Source: CAVTWH01 sp963850915 (GTDB taxonomy: Bacteria; Actinomycetota; Actinomycetes; Mycobacteriales; Micromonosporaceae). Taken from it: a stretch of DNA of 64,000 nucleotides. The notes beneath the pieces are model-generated. The model saw only the letters and a program-made list of their open reading frames with translations, was not told where the DNA came from and did no database searches. Shown here one piece after another: positions 24,716 through 34,887 of this stretch. The position numbers and the translations under genes are program-made. The DNA lies in assembly GCA_963850915.1 (NCBI GenBank), contig CAWKND010000003.1:62001-126000 (forward strand), read 5' to 3'. Position 1 is the first letter of the stretch, and each line of letters starts with the position of its first letter.

Positions 24716-25888
24716 ATGCCGACACCCCCGCCCCTGGAGATCATCGAGCCGGACGACTCGTCCGACGACGAGATCGAGTCCCGCGCCGAGCTGGACAAGC
24801 ACCTGGCCACCGGTACCCTCGCCGGGCTCACCGTGCAGGGGCTACGACTGGACGTGGACCAGCCGGACCTGTCCACTGTGGACGTTCGCGGCGCGCTCTT
24901 CGCGGGCTGCCGGTTCGCCTCCCGGGAGCTGGAGGCGGAGCTGGTACGCCGGGGTGCGCACGTGGTACCCGAGTTCACCGACGTGCCGTACCCCACCTCG
25001 CCCTCCGGCCTGTACACCGCCGACGAGCTGGCGGCCGGCTTCGCCGAGCACGGCTTCGCCGGCATGTACGACAACGTGGTCTACCAGCACTACAAGGCGA
25101 CCGGCGGCGCGCTGCCCGGCATCCGGGAGGGGCTGGCCCAGCGGCTGCACGACAACGGCATCGACGACGGCCTGGTCGACCTGACCACCAGCTGGTTCGC
25201 CATGCACGGGCCGAACTCGATCGTCGGGGTGATGGGCGGGCACGCCGAGCCCCGTGGCTCCGCCCAGTACCGGCTGGCGGCCACCCTCGGCTGGCAGCTG
25301 GCCCGGGCCGGCCGGCTACTCGTGACGGGCGGCGGGCCGGGCGTGATGGAGGCGGCGAACCTGGGCGCCTACCTGGCGCACGAGGAGCTGCCGGCGCTGC
25401 TGGGCGCGGTCGAATTGCTGGCCACGGCGCCCGACTTCCACGACCACGACGCGTACACCGCCGCCGCGCTCAAAGTACGGGAGACCTGGCCGGCGTACGG
25501 CACGGTCGCGCAGCGCGGCGGGCTGTCCATCCCGACCTGGCTGTACGGCCACGAGCCGGCAAACCTGTTCGCCGCCCGGATCGCCAAGTACTTCTCCAAC
25601 GCCATCCGCGAGGACACCATCCTGCGGCTGTGCCGGGGCGGGATCGTCTTCGCGGCCGGTCGGGCCGGCACGGTGCAGGAGGTGTTCCAGGCGGCGACCA
25701 AGACCTACTACGGCAGCGACGGGGCCAGCGGGCCGTACATCTTCCTGGGCAGCGCCTTCTGGGCCACACTCCCGGCGCCGGAGCTGCTGCGTACCCTGCT
25801 GGCCGACACCCCGGCCGGCGACCAGCGCGGGCTGATCCACATCACCGACGACGTGGCCGAGGTGGTGACGCTGCTGGCCGGCGCCTGA
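24716..25888 (+). CDS. LOG-family Rossmann-fold nucleotide-binding protein
   Basis: A 390-residue protein. The C-terminal domain has two signatures of the lysine-decarboxylase-like/LOG family: VTGGGPGVMEAANLGAYL and FAAGRAGTVQEVFQ, where canonical LOG enzymes have PGGxGTxxE; some members are cytokinin riboside phosphoribohydrolases, others bind nucleotides. An N-terminal region of about 130 residues (LDVDQPDLSTVDVRGALFAGC) is extra compared with small LOG proteins. The ATG at 24716 is taken; GTG at 24701 is possible. Function in this organism unknown. Confidence 0.8.
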   Translation: MPTPPPLEIIEPDDSSDDEIESRAELDKHLATGTLAGLTVQGLRLDVDQPDLSTVDVRGALFAGCRFASRELEAELVRRGAHVVPEFTDVPYPTSPSGLYTADELAAGFAEHGFAGMYDNVVYQHYKATGGALPGIREGLAQRLHDNGIDDGLVDLTTSWFAMHGPNSIVGVMGGHAEPRGSAQYRLAATLGWQLARAGRLLVTGGGPGVMEAANLGAYLAHEELPALLGAVELLATAPDFHDHDAYTAAALKVRETWPAYGTVAQRGGLSIPTWLYGHEPANLFAARIAKYFSNAIREDTILRLCRGGIVFAAGRAGTVQEVFQAATKTYYGSDGASGPYIFLGSAFWATLPAPELLRTLLADTPAGDQRGLIHITDDVAEVVTLLAGA

Positions 25889-25915
25889 CGACACCGGCCA
25901 GCAAGATCAAGGACG

Positions 25916-26941
<1,026 letters not shown>

Positions 26942-27111
26942 CGTGGTGCTCCTCGGGTGTGTCTCGACGTACGCGGCAAGGACCGCGGTGTCCTCCACCC
27001 GGCAGTATCCCGTACCCCCTCGGACCGGCCTGATCCCGGGTGCGACCCGGCCCATAGCGCGGACGTACGCCCCGGCCAGGCCGTACCGTGAAGGAGCGGG
27101 AGGTGATCACC

Positions 27112-27312
27112 ATGACCGATGAGGACTTCGCCGGGGGTACCGGCCTGGGGCCGGAGGACCGGGACGTCGAGGCGCCCGACGCGGACGTACTCGAGCAGGC
27201 AGCAGTGGCTGACCCGGCCGACCGGGACGCAGACGTCGTACGCGACCCGGAGGTCAGCGAGTGGGACGCGGTCGAGCAGGCTCAGGTGGTGGACCTCTCC
27301 GACGAGTACTAG
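27112..27312 (+). CDS. Small acidic protein, 66 residues
   Basis: ATG at 27112 follows GGGAGGTGATCACC, a good ribosome binding site. The protein is strongly acidic (many Asp/Glu, e.g. DEDFAGG, GPEDRDVEAPDADV, SEWDAVEQ) with no Cys and few hydrophobic residues. No family name can be given; it looks like a short conserved actinomycete protein. A hairpin follows. Confidence 0.65.
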   Translation: MTDEDFAGGTGLGPEDRDVEAPDADVLEQAAVADPADRDADVVRDPEVSEWDAVEQAQVVDLSDEY

Positions 27313-27327
27313 CCGGGTTCCGTTCAC

Positions 27328-27350
27328 CCTCTGGTAGCCAGAACCAGAGG
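27328..27350 (+). terminator. Hairpin after the small acidic gene
   Basis: CCTCTGGT (27328-27335) pairs with ACCAGAGG (27343-27350) around a 7-base loop, 15 bases after the stop; CGATTTTGAA follows, giving a short T-run. A plausible intrinsic terminator. Confidence 0.65.
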
Positions 27351-27537
27351 CGATTTTGAACAGGTATCCGTGACAACCCGGACAGGCAGGCAAGATTCAC
27401 CCTCGTGACTCCCTTTGCGCACAGGTAACTCTGGCCGATCGACCGAGTTGCTGTGAGTCCGCTTTGAGGATCATGGCTTCGTTGTAGCCCAACCCCCCGT
27501 CCAGATCGGACGTGGGCAATCAACGGGGAGCTCTTCA

Positions 27538-29778
27538 GTGACACAACCACGCCGCCGCACAGTCCGGCTGGCCGTCATCGGCGCTGTCGCGATCGCCGCC
27601 TTCGCGGCCGCCACCACCGCCGCTCTGGCCGAGTCCGACTCCACGCCGTCGACGGACCCGTCGGCCGCACCGAGCGCCACGATGTCCCCGCCGCCGCACG
27701 CGTCAGACGCCCCGTCGGCTCCGGTCGACGACCCGTCCGCCACGCCCAGCGACTCGGCCTCACCGTCGGCCAGCCCAACCTCGGTCCCGGTACCGGCCGG
27801 CAAGTTCCGCGCCGCCAGCAAGGACGGCGTGGCCAACAGCTTCATCGTCGTCATGAAGAACGCCAAAGCCACCGCGAGCCAGGTCAACACCAGCGCCACC
27901 GACCTCGCCAAGGCGCACCACGGCAAGGTCGGCAAGGTGTGGTCGAAGGCGCTGCGCGGCTTCTCGGTCACCATGACCGAGGCGGACGCCAAGCAGGTCG
28001 CGGCCGACCCCAACGTCGCCTACGTCGAGCAGAACCGTCTGGTCCACAAGTCAGCCACTGAGCCGACAGTCGGCGACTCTTACGACAACTCCAACCTCTG
28101 GGGCCTGGACCGTATCGACCAGCCGTTCCTGCCGCTGGACCACGGCTACACCTATTCCACCGACGCCTACCAGGTGCACGCGTACGTGATTGACACTGGC
28201 GTTGACGTCAACTTGCTGGACTTCACCAGCAGCTACGGCACCCGATGGTCCGCCACATTCGACGCAGACCAGGTTGCCTTGTGCGGCACCACCCCCATCA
28301 ACGGCGACGACGACAACGGTCACGGTACCCACGTCGCCGGCCTGCTGACCGGCGACCACTTCGGAGTTGCCAAGCACATCCAGCTGAACTCGGTGAAGGT
28401 GCTTGACTGCACCGGTACCGGCACGGTTGCCGAAGTTGTCGAAGGTGTCGAGCACGTCACGGCGACCGCGGTGAAGCCGGCTGTGGCGAACATGAGCCTC
28501 GGTGGCGACGCCAGCCAGGCTATCGACGACGCGGTCAACGCGTCGATCGCCAGCGGCATCACCTACGTCGTGGCGGCCGGTAACGACAACACCGACGCCT
28601 GCACCGAGTCGCCGGCCCGGGTTGCCGGGGCGATCACCGTTGGTGCCACCGACGCGACCGACTTCCGGGCCAGCTTCTCCAACTACGGCTCCTGCGTGGA
28701 CATCTTCGCGCCCGGCGTGAACATCGAGTCCACGTACCCGTTCGACCAGAACGGTGACCCGATCCCGAATGGCTACAACGGCTGGGCCTACGCCAGTGGT
28801 ACCTCAATGTCCTCTCCGTTCGTCGCTGGCGACGCGGCGCTGCTGCTCGAAGTTCACCCGGACTGGACGCCGGCGCAGGTACAGGCGGCGATTCTGAAGG
28901 CGGGTATCGCCGGTACGGTGCACGCGGCTGGTGCTGGCTCGACGACGAAGTTGTTGCAGGTGGGTGAGCCGACCGCGCCGACCACGTTTGGTCTGCGTTC
29001 GCACGCCAACAACGAGATCGTGACGGCCGAGTCGGCGGGTGCCAAACCGATGATCGCCAACCGGTACAACGTGGGCGCCTGGGAGGGCATCACCCTGCAG
29101 AGCCTGGGCGGTGACCAGGTCGCGTTGCTGTCCAGCTCCAACAACAAGTACATCACCGCCGAGAACGCCGGTAACCAGCCGCTGATCGCTAACCGCACGG
29201 CCCCGGGTGCGTGGGAGACGTTCACCCTCATCCACAACCCCGACGGCAGTGTCAGCCTGCAGGCCGCAGTCAACGGTAAGTACGTCACCGCCGACAACGG
29301 TGGTGCCGGGGCACTGATCGCCAACCGCACCGCCATCGGCCAATGGGAAGAGTTCGACCTGGCCGGCCCAGCCGCCACCATCGTGCTGGTATCCCTGGCC
29401 GACGGCCTGGTCGTCAGCGCCGACAACGCCGGCAAATCCCCGCTGATCGCCAACCGGGAAACCTTCGGCAGCTGGGAAGAGTACGACGTGGTCGACGCCG
29501 GCGGCTACGCCGCGCTGCTGGCCCACGCCAACGGACTCATCGTCACCGCCGACAACGCCGGCGCCAAACCACTGATCGCCAACCGGCCCAGCATCGGCAG
29601 CTGGGAAAAGTTCACCCTCATCAACAACATCGACGGATCACTGAGCTTCCTAGCCAACGCCAACGGCAAGGTCGTCACCGCCGACAACGGCGGCGCCAAA
29701 CCACTCATCGCCAACCGCCCCGCAGTCGGCGGAACCTGGGAAGAATTCTGGCTCTACACCACCGACGAACTCGAATAA
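27538..29778 (+). CDS. Secreted subtilisin-like serine protease (S8) with C-terminal beta-trefoil-like repeats
   Basis: Extracellular endopeptidase, 746 residues, GTG start after GGGGAG. Domains in order: signal peptide (about 1-32), a Ser/Pro/Asp-rich segment, an I9-type propeptide (NSFIVVMKNAKA... NVAYVEQNRLV), the S8 catalytic domain with Asp in AYVIDTGVDV, His in GHGTHVAGLLTG and Ser in GTSMSSPFVAG, then about six repeats of roughly 45 residues with the pattern NGKYVTADNGG and LIANRTAIGQWEEF, like the fascin/beta-trefoil sugar-binding type. Codon use has fewer GTAC words than its neighbours. A strong terminator follows. Confidence 0.92.
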   Translation: MTQPRRRTVRLAVIGAVAIAAFAAATTAALAESDSTPSTDPSAAPSATMSPPPHASDAPSAPVDDPSATPSDSASPSASPTSVPVPAGKFRAASKDGVANSFIVVMKNAKATASQVNTSATDLAKAHHGKVGKVWSKALRGFSVTMTEADAKQVAADPNVAYVEQNRLVHKSATEPTVGDSYDNSNLWGLDRIDQPFLPLDHGYTYSTDAYQVHAYVIDTGVDVNLLDFTSSYGTRWSATFDADQVALCGTTPINGDDDNGHGTHVAGLLTGDHFGVAKHIQLNSVKVLDCTGTGTVAEVVEGVEHVTATAVKPAVANMSLGGDASQAIDDAVNASIASGITYVVAAGNDNTDACTESPARVAGAITVGATDATDFRASFSNYGSCVDIFAPGVNIESTYPFDQNGDPIPNGYNGWAYASGTSMSSPFVAGDAALLLEVHPDWTPAQVQAAILKAGIAGTVHAAGAGSTTKLLQVGEPTAPTTFGLRSHANNEIVTAESAGAKPMIANRYNVGAWEGITLQSLGGDQVALLSSSNNKYITAENAGNQPLIANRTAPGAWETFTLIHNPDGSVSLQAAVNGKYVTADNGGAGALIANRTAIGQWEEFDLAGPAATIVLVSLADGLVVSADNAGKSPLIANRETFGSWEEYDVVDAGGYAALLAHANGLIVTADNAGAKPLIANRPSIGSWEKFTLINNIDGSLSFLANANGKVVTADNGGAKPLIANRPAVGGTWEEFWLYTTDELE

Positions 29779-29794
29779 CCACAACAAGCACCAA

Positions 29795-29834
29795 GCGCCG
29801 GGCCGGTCAAATGACCGGCCCGGCGCTCTCTTTG
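29795..29834 (+). terminator. Strong intrinsic terminator after the protease gene
   Basis: Perfect 15-bp stem: GCGCCGGGCCGGTCA (29795-29809) with its complement at 29812-29826, only two unpaired loop bases on paper, followed by TCTCTTTG. It separates the protease gene from the convergent MEMO1-like gene. Confidence 0.85.
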
Positions 29835-29861
29835 ATACAGCTTTCGTTGGTACCGCAAGGA

Positions 29862-30647
29862 TCAGGGCAGGGCGAACGCGGCGTACCCGACCACCCGACC
29901 CGGATCGCCAGTGGTCGCGAACGTGGTGCGGTACCCGAGCAGAGCCGGTCGGGTGTCCACGCCCCGCGCCCAGCGCAGCAGCCCGCGCAGCGCGTACCGC
30001 CCGCAAGCCGCCGTGTCCCCGATCCCGTCCGGGTCGCGGTCCCCGATCGCCGCGATCGTGGCCCGGTCGGCGACGAGTGCCTCTTCCTGGGTCAGGAAGT
30101 GCGACAGGTCCGTACTGCACACCAGTACCGTGCCGGGTCCAGCCACCTCCAGTGCGGAGGCGAGCAGCGCGGCCACCTCCTCCGGCCCGGCGACACCGAC
30201 CACGACCGGGAGTACGGAAGCCTCCGGCAGCACCGTCTGGAGCAGCGGCAGCTGGACCTCGAGCGAGTGCTCGGGCGCGTGTGGTGCGTCGTCGGCGCCA
30301 GCGTGCTTGCGTACCACCAGTTCCCGGGCCGCCTCGGTGGCGATCGGTACGTCACCCAGCGGCGTTGCCCAGGTGTCGACTGTCGGTACGGCACAGCCAC
30401 GCAGGGGTACGAAGTGGGCCGGCCCGACCAGTACCACCGTGCGTACCGGCTGGCCACGCAGGCGGGCGTACACCTGGGCCGCCACCGCACCCGAGTAGCG
30501 CAGCCCGGCGTGGGGTACCACGTACGCCCGCGCGAGCTGCCCGTCCACCGTACCGACGCCAGCGAGCAGACCGTCCACTGTGGACTGCAGCGTCGCGGGA
30601 TCGGCCGGGTAGAACCGGCCAGCGACAGCCGGCTCCCGCCGGCTCAC
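29862..30647 (-). CDS. MEMO1 family protein (AmmeMemoRadiSam system protein B)
   Basis: A 261-residue member of the MEMO/ LigB-like dioxygenase-fold family. Landmarks: REPAVAGRFYPADPATLQ, VVPHAGLRYSG, VLVGPAHFVPLRG, HSLEVQLPLLQT and VLVCSTDLSHF, carrying the conserved His/Asp/Cys cluster. The GTG start at 30647 overlaps the stop of the radical SAM gene (GTGA), so they are co-translated. The biochemical role is unknown in bacteria; the pair is named from its recurrent association. Confidence 0.9.
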   Translation of the reverse strand: MSRREPAVAGRFYPADPATLQSTVDGLLAGVGTVDGQLARAYVVPHAGLRYSGAVAAQVYARLRGQPVRTVVLVGPAHFVPLRGCAVPTVDTWATPLGDVPIATEAARELVVRKHAGADDAPHAPEHSLEVQLPLLQTVLPEASVLPVVVGVAGPEEVAALLASALEVAGPGTVLVCSTDLSHFLTQEEALVADRATIAAIGDRDPDGIGDTAACGRYALRGLLRWARGVDTRPALLGYRTTFATTGDPGRVVGYAAFALP

Positions 30648-31804
30648 CCGCCACTCCGGCCGGCACCGGCGGTGCGTGCGACGGGCACAGAAGGGGTGAT
30701 CTGGATCGGCAGCCGGCGCGCGCCCCAGGAGCCGGCCGGCCCGTCGTACACGCCGGGAACCGTTGCGCCGCAGTGCTTGCAGGCACCCGAGTCGGTGAGC
30801 TGGTAGTCGCGCAGGACGTACCAGTCGCGCACGATCACCGGCGCCGAGCAGGACGGGCAGCAGGTGGTCTGGCCGGCCGGGTCGTGCACATTGCCGGTGT
30901 AGACGTACTGGAGTCCGTGCTCCAGCGCGATGCGCCGGGCGCGGCTGAGTGTCGCCGGCGGGGTACGCGGGATGTCGCGCATCTTGAAGTCGGGGTGGAA
31001 GGCGGTGAAGTGCAGCGGTACCCCCGTGCCCAAGTGCTCGACCAGCCAGCCGCACTGCTGCTCGATCTCGGCGTCGGAGTCGTTCTGGCCCGGGATGAGC
31101 AGCGTGGTGATCTCGAACCAGACGCTCGTCTCGTGCTTCAGGTACTCCAGGGTCTCCAGTACCGGACCCAGCCTGCCGAAGGCGATCTTCTCGTAGAAGC
31201 CTTCGGTGAACGCCTTCAGGTCGATGTTGGCCGCGTCCATGTGCGCGTAGAGATCGTGCCGGGCCGGCGGGTTGATGTACCCGGCCGACACCGCTACCGC
31301 CTTGACACCCCGCTCGCGGCAGGCGTCCGCCACGTCGATGGCGTACTCCAGGAAGATCGTCGGGTCGTTGTACGTGAACGCCACCGACCGGCAGCCGTGC
31401 GCGGCAGCCGCCTCGGCGAGCGCTGCCGGGGAGGCCGCGGAGGCGAGCGTGTCGATCTCGCGGGATTTGGAGATGTCCCAGTTCTGACAGAACCGGCAGC
31501 CCAGGTTGCAGCCGGCGGTACCGAAGGAGAGCACCGAGCTGCCCGGCAGGAAGTGGTTGAGCGGCTTCTTCTCGATCGGGTCGACGCAGAAGCCGGAGGA
31601 GCGCCCGTACGAGGCGAGCACCACCTGGTCACCCACCCGGCCACGGACAAAGCACAGGCCACGCTGCCCCTCGCGGAGTTTGCAGGCGCGCGGGCAGACG
31701 TCGCACTGCACGCGCCCGTCCGGCAACTCGTGCCAGTAGGCCGTCGGTACCGTGAAAGGATCTTGCAGGCTCAGCTCGTCCACCGGATGCCTCCAGTCCG
31801 CCAC
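30644..31804 (-). CDS. AmmeMemoRadiSam system radical SAM enzyme
   Basis: A 386-residue radical SAM protein related to pyruvate-formate-lyase activases. The 4Fe-4S binding CxxxCxxC is CNLGCRFC (in FGTAGCNLGCRFCQNWDISK). N-terminal CDVCPRACKLREGQRGLC and C-terminal CCPSC...CKHCG cysteines may hold further metal. First gene of the pair with the MEMO1-like gene. The AMMECR1 component that completes the usual trio is not next to it. Reaction unknown. Confidence 0.9.
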   Translation of the reverse strand: MADWRHPVDELSLQDPFTVPTAYWHELPDGRVQCDVCPRACKLREGQRGLCFVRGRVGDQVVLASYGRSSGFCVDPIEKKPLNHFLPGSSVLSFGTAGCNLGCRFCQNWDISKSREIDTLASAASPAALAEAAAAHGCRSVAFTYNDPTIFLEYAIDVADACRERGVKAVAVSAGYINPPARHDLYAHMDAANIDLKAFTEGFYEKIAFGRLGPVLETLEYLKHETSVWFEITTLLIPGQNDSDAEIEQQCGWLVEHLGTGVPLHFTAFHPDFKMRDIPRTPPATLSRARRIALEHGLQYVYTGNVHDPAGQTTCCPSCSAPVIVRDWYVLRDYQLTDSGACKHCGATVPGVYDGPAGSWGARRLPIQITPSVPVARTAGAGRSGG

Positions 31805-31857
31805 AGGCCACGCTACGCCCGGCGGCGGGGGTTGAACCCCGGCGGTAGTTTCTACCC

Positions 31858-32679
31858 GTGGATTGGAACCTGCGTACCTGCGGCCGCCGTGGGCACATCA
31901 CCTACGTCCCCGACGAGCCGGACATGCGCGCCAAGCTGGAGGCGAACACCCCGCTCGGCGACGCGTGGCGCTGCCTGCGCTGCGGCGACTACGTGCTGGG
32001 CGCGCCGCACGGCGCCGGCCCGGCCGCGAACGCCCCGCTGGTGGTACGCGGGCGGGCGCTGCGGGACGCGCTGATCCTGCGCTTCCTGGCGGTCGAGCGG
32101 TGGATCCGCGGGGTGCTGATCGTGCTCGGCGCCTTCGTGGTCTACAAGTTCCGGGCCGATCACGACGCCATCGCGCGCGGCTTCAACGAGGACCTGCCGC
32201 TGCTCCGACCGCTCGCCGACAAGCTGCACTTCAACCTCGACGACTCGAGCATCGTGCACACCCTGCAGTCGGTGATCCACACCGAGACCGGGACGCTCGC
32301 CTGGGTCGCCGCCGGCCTGCTGGTCTACGGCATCCTGCAGCTGGTCGAGGGTACCGGCCTGTGGCTGCTCAAGCGCTGGGGCGAGTACTTCGCCGTGGTG
32401 GCCACCTCGCTCGGCCTGCCGATCGAGATCTACGAGCTGTCCGAGCGGATCACCGTGCTGCGGCTGGGCGCGTTCGCCATCAACCTGGGCGCCGTGCTCT
32501 ACATCCTGCTCGCCAAGCGGCTGTTCGGGCTACGCGGCGGCAAGGCCGCCTACGAGGCCGAGCGGCACGAGCAGAGCTTGCTGGAGGTCGAGAAGGCCGC
32601 TGGGGGTGACGGGGTGGGCGCGGTTTCTGACAAACCGGACAATCAGCCGGTACCGGCAGATCAGCTGACACGGAGCTGA
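31858..32679 (+). CDS. DUF2127 integral membrane protein
   Basis: A 273-residue protein, GTG start. The N-terminus carries a possible zinc-ribbon (RTCGRRGHITY ... WRCLRCGDYV). Then follow about four membrane spans: GVLIVLGAFVVYKF, TLAWVAAGLLVYGILQLVEG (a DUF2127 hallmark with LVEGTGLWLLKRWGEY), VATSLGLPIEIYEL and LGAVLYILLAKRLFG. A charged cytoplasmic tail ends it. Function unknown. It is divergent from the radical SAM gene and upstream of the DedA gene. Confidence 0.82.
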   Translation: MDWNLRTCGRRGHITYVPDEPDMRAKLEANTPLGDAWRCLRCGDYVLGAPHGAGPAANAPLVVRGRALRDALILRFLAVERWIRGVLIVLGAFVVYKFRADHDAIARGFNEDLPLLRPLADKLHFNLDDSSIVHTLQSVIHTETGTLAWVAAGLLVYGILQLVEGTGLWLLKRWGEYFAVVATSLGLPIEIYELSERITVLRLGAFAINLGAVLYILLAKRLFGLRGGKAAYEAERHEQSLLEVEKAAGGDGVGAVSDKPDNQPVPADQLTRS

Positions 32680-32721
32680 ACGGCTGGTCGGAGTTCCCGG
32701 GATCGCCGGTACCCTTTGCGC

Positions 32722-33660
32722 GTGGAGAACTCGCTCGCGCTGACATCCAGCATCGGTACCATGATCGACCCGGCCCACCTGCTGGCCAGTTTCGGCATGA
32801 TCGGCGTCTTCGCCATCATCTTCGCCGAGACCGGACTGCTGGTCGGATTCTTCTTCCCCGGTGACTCGCTGCTGTTCCTCGCGGGCGTGGCAGCCTCCCC
32901 GTTCGCGGCCGACATCCCCGGCATCGGCGGTGCCCAGCTCAACATCTGGGTGCTGCTCGTGGGTACCCCGATCTGCGCGATCCTCGGTGCCCAACTGGGC
33001 CACTACCTGGGGGCCAGGTACGGCCGGCGAATGTTCGAGCGACCCAGGTCACGGATCTTCCGGCCGGCACACGTGCAGAAGGCCGAGCACTACTTCAACC
33101 GGTTCGGTGCGAACAAGGCAGTGGTACTTGCCCGCTTCATCCCGATCGTGCGCACCTTCCTCAACCCCGTCGCCGGGGTACTGGAGATGCCGGCCAAGAC
33201 CTTCCTGCTGTGGAACGCGCTCGGCGCCGTGCTCTGGGCGGACGGGGTACTGACCGTGGGCTACCTGCTCGCCAAGCAGGTCTCCAAGATCCCGAACGTG
33301 GACAAGTACCTGCTCCCGTTCATCGCGCTGATCGTGCTGATCTCCTGCATCCCGATCTTCGTGGAGATCATCCGGAACCGGCGCGGGCACCAGCCCAGCG
33401 ACCTCGTGGTCGCGGCGGCCAACGCGGTCTCCCCGGACACGCTGCTGCACACCGACGCCCTGCCGGACATCCCGGCCCGGGGCGTGGCCACCCCGAACCC
33501 CGCCGCCACCACGAATCCTGCCGTCACCCCGCAGGTCATCGAGGCACAGGAGCCGGCGCACCCGTTCAAGGCGGTACGCGCCGACGAAACCATGATCATC
33601 CCGGCCGTCGGTGGCTCCTCACCCGAGCCGCGGCGGGCCGGCCGCCACTCCACGGACTAG
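32722..33660 (+). CDS. DedA family membrane protein
   Basis: A roughly 312-residue DedA/VTT-domain protein, a family linked to lipid flipping and membrane homeostasis. Visible are GLLVGFFFPGDSLLFLAGV, GHYLGARYGRRMFERPRSR, ANKAVVLARFIPIVRTFLNP (conserved Arg motif) and LLWNALGAVLWADGVLTVG. The C-terminal 80 residues are a polar tail not usual for the family. Start uncertain: GTG at 32722, TTG at 32716 or ATG at 32761. In M. tuberculosis a DedA gene (Rv0364) also lies near fba. Confidence 0.88.
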   Translation: MENSLALTSSIGTMIDPAHLLASFGMIGVFAIIFAETGLLVGFFFPGDSLLFLAGVAASPFAADIPGIGGAQLNIWVLLVGTPICAILGAQLGHYLGARYGRRMFERPRSRIFRPAHVQKAEHYFNRFGANKAVVLARFIPIVRTFLNPVAGVLEMPAKTFLLWNALGAVLWADGVLTVGYLLAKQVSKIPNVDKYLLPFIALIVLISCIPIFVEIIRNRRGHQPSDLVVAAANAVSPDTLLHTDALPDIPARGVATPNPAATTNPAVTPQVIEAQEPAHPFKAVRADETMIIPAVGGSSPEPRRAGRHSTD

Positions 33661-33700
33661 GGCCTGTCCTGTCCCGACGGTCTCGACCTGGGCGTATGCC

Positions 33701-34153
33701 ATGCTCTCCCGCATGAAGCAGGATTCCCGGGGCGCCGTCCTGAGCGTGGGCGACAGGGATGCCGAGCTGAACGCGCGCTTGTCCAGCGGGTTGGATGAGA
33801 TCAACTTTCCGGCGACCGGGACGACCGAGGCCGATCAGGGAACGCTGTCGGTGAAGGTTGTCGATGATGCCGGCGGGCTGATCGGTGGTCTGGCGGCCTG
33901 GACCTGGGGCGGGTTACTGGGTATCGAGATGCTGTGGGTCCGGGAGGACAACCGCGGTGACGGTTGGGGAGCCAGGATTCTGCGGGCCGCCGAGGAGGAG
34001 GCTCGTCGGCGTGGCTGCGACCGGGCCTGCGTGTCGTCGTTCACGTTCCAGGCTCCGGCCTTCTACCAGCGGTACGGATACGTCGAGACCGGCAGGACCT
34101 TGGGATTCCCCGGCGGCGCCGCGGACGTGCACATGTACAAGGAACTCGACTAG
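33701..34153 (+). CDS. GNAT family N-acetyltransferase
   Basis: A 150-residue acyl-CoA-dependent acetyltransferase. The acetyl-CoA loop is seen as EDNRGDGWGARILRAAEEEA (R/Q-x-x-G-x-G/A pattern), followed by the GCDRACVSSFTFQAPAFYQRYGY beta-bulge region typical of GNAT enzymes. Start at 33701 or the ATG at 33713. It has few GTAC words (two in about 450 bases) and could be an import. Substrate unknown. Confidence 0.82.
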   Translation: MLSRMKQDSRGAVLSVGDRDAELNARLSSGLDEINFPATGTTEADQGTLSVKVVDDAGGLIGGLAAWTWGGLLGIEMLWVREDNRGDGWGARILRAAEEEARRRGCDRACVSSFTFQAPAFYQRYGYVETGRTLGFPGGAADVHMYKELD

Positions 34154-34218
34154 CGCTCGGGCAGGACGCTCCCGACCCTGTGCCGACGACGCCGACCGTG
34201 CCGGGCGTGCGGGTCGGC

Positions 34219-34887
34219 TCAGATGGTGCTGGGCATGGCTGGCGGTGCGGGTAGCCGGTCGAGGGCGTTCAGGGCCAGCGCACCGTAGGTGAGCCGGGCC
34301 GCCTCTTCGAGGTAGAGCGCCCGCTTGTGAGCCAGCTCCACGCTGCCGGCGAAGACGGAGCAGCCGTGCTGGGCCAGCAGTACGCAGTCGGTACCGTCGG
34401 CGCAGGCGGCCGCGACCCGCTCGGCGAGCTCGACGGAGCCCGGTGGGGCGTACCGGGTACGGGCGATGCGCCGCAGGTAGAACAGGTGATCCGTGGTGAC
34501 CAGCCGGATCTCCACGTCGAGTGCGTCCAGCAGCAGTACCCCCTGCGGGTGCAGGTGGACGACCGCGGCCACGTCCGCGCGGGTCCGGTACGCCGCGAGA
34601 TGCAGCTCGAGCTCAGTGGTGGGCCGAGCGCTACCAGCAGCGGACAGCACAGGGGTGGTCGACGACTGTCGGTCGGCGACCACCTCAGCGGTGGAGATGT
34701 TGACGCACACGAAGTCGGCCGGCGCCAGCCGATCGAGCCAGGTACCGCGCGCGGTAACCCAGCACTCGTCGGTACCCGGGATCCGGGCGGACAGGTTGCC
34801 GCCCGAGCCGACCACCAGACCGGCGCCGACCACCGAGCGACCTACGTGGGCCAGTTGGTCACGTAGGTCGCCGGCAGGGTAATTCAG
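34219..34887 (-). CDS. Class II aldolase/adducin family protein (CTG start proposed)
   Basis: Zinc-dependent aldolase-like protein related to fuculose-phosphate aldolase and ribulose-5-phosphate epimerase. Metal-site pieces: VVHLHPQGVLLL (His pair), LLAQHGCSVF (His). The first ordinary start (GTG 34833) would delete the conserved LRDQLAHVGRSVVGAGLVVG helix. Upstream in that frame no ATG, GTG or TTG exists before a stop at 34912; the best candidate is CTG at 34887, overlapping the ArsR stop as CTGA. A sequencing change or a shorter protein are the alternatives. Confidence 0.72.
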   Translation of the reverse strand: MNYPAGDLRDQLAHVGRSVVGAGLVVGSGGNLSARIPGTDECWVTARGTWLDRLAPADFVCVNISTAEVVADRQSSTTPVLSAAGSARPTTELELHLAAYRTRADVAAVVHLHPQGVLLLDALDVEIRLVTTDHLFYLRRIARTRYAPPGSVELAERVAAACADGTDCVLLAQHGCSVFAGSVELAHKRALYLEEAARLTYGALALNALDRLPAPPAMPSTI

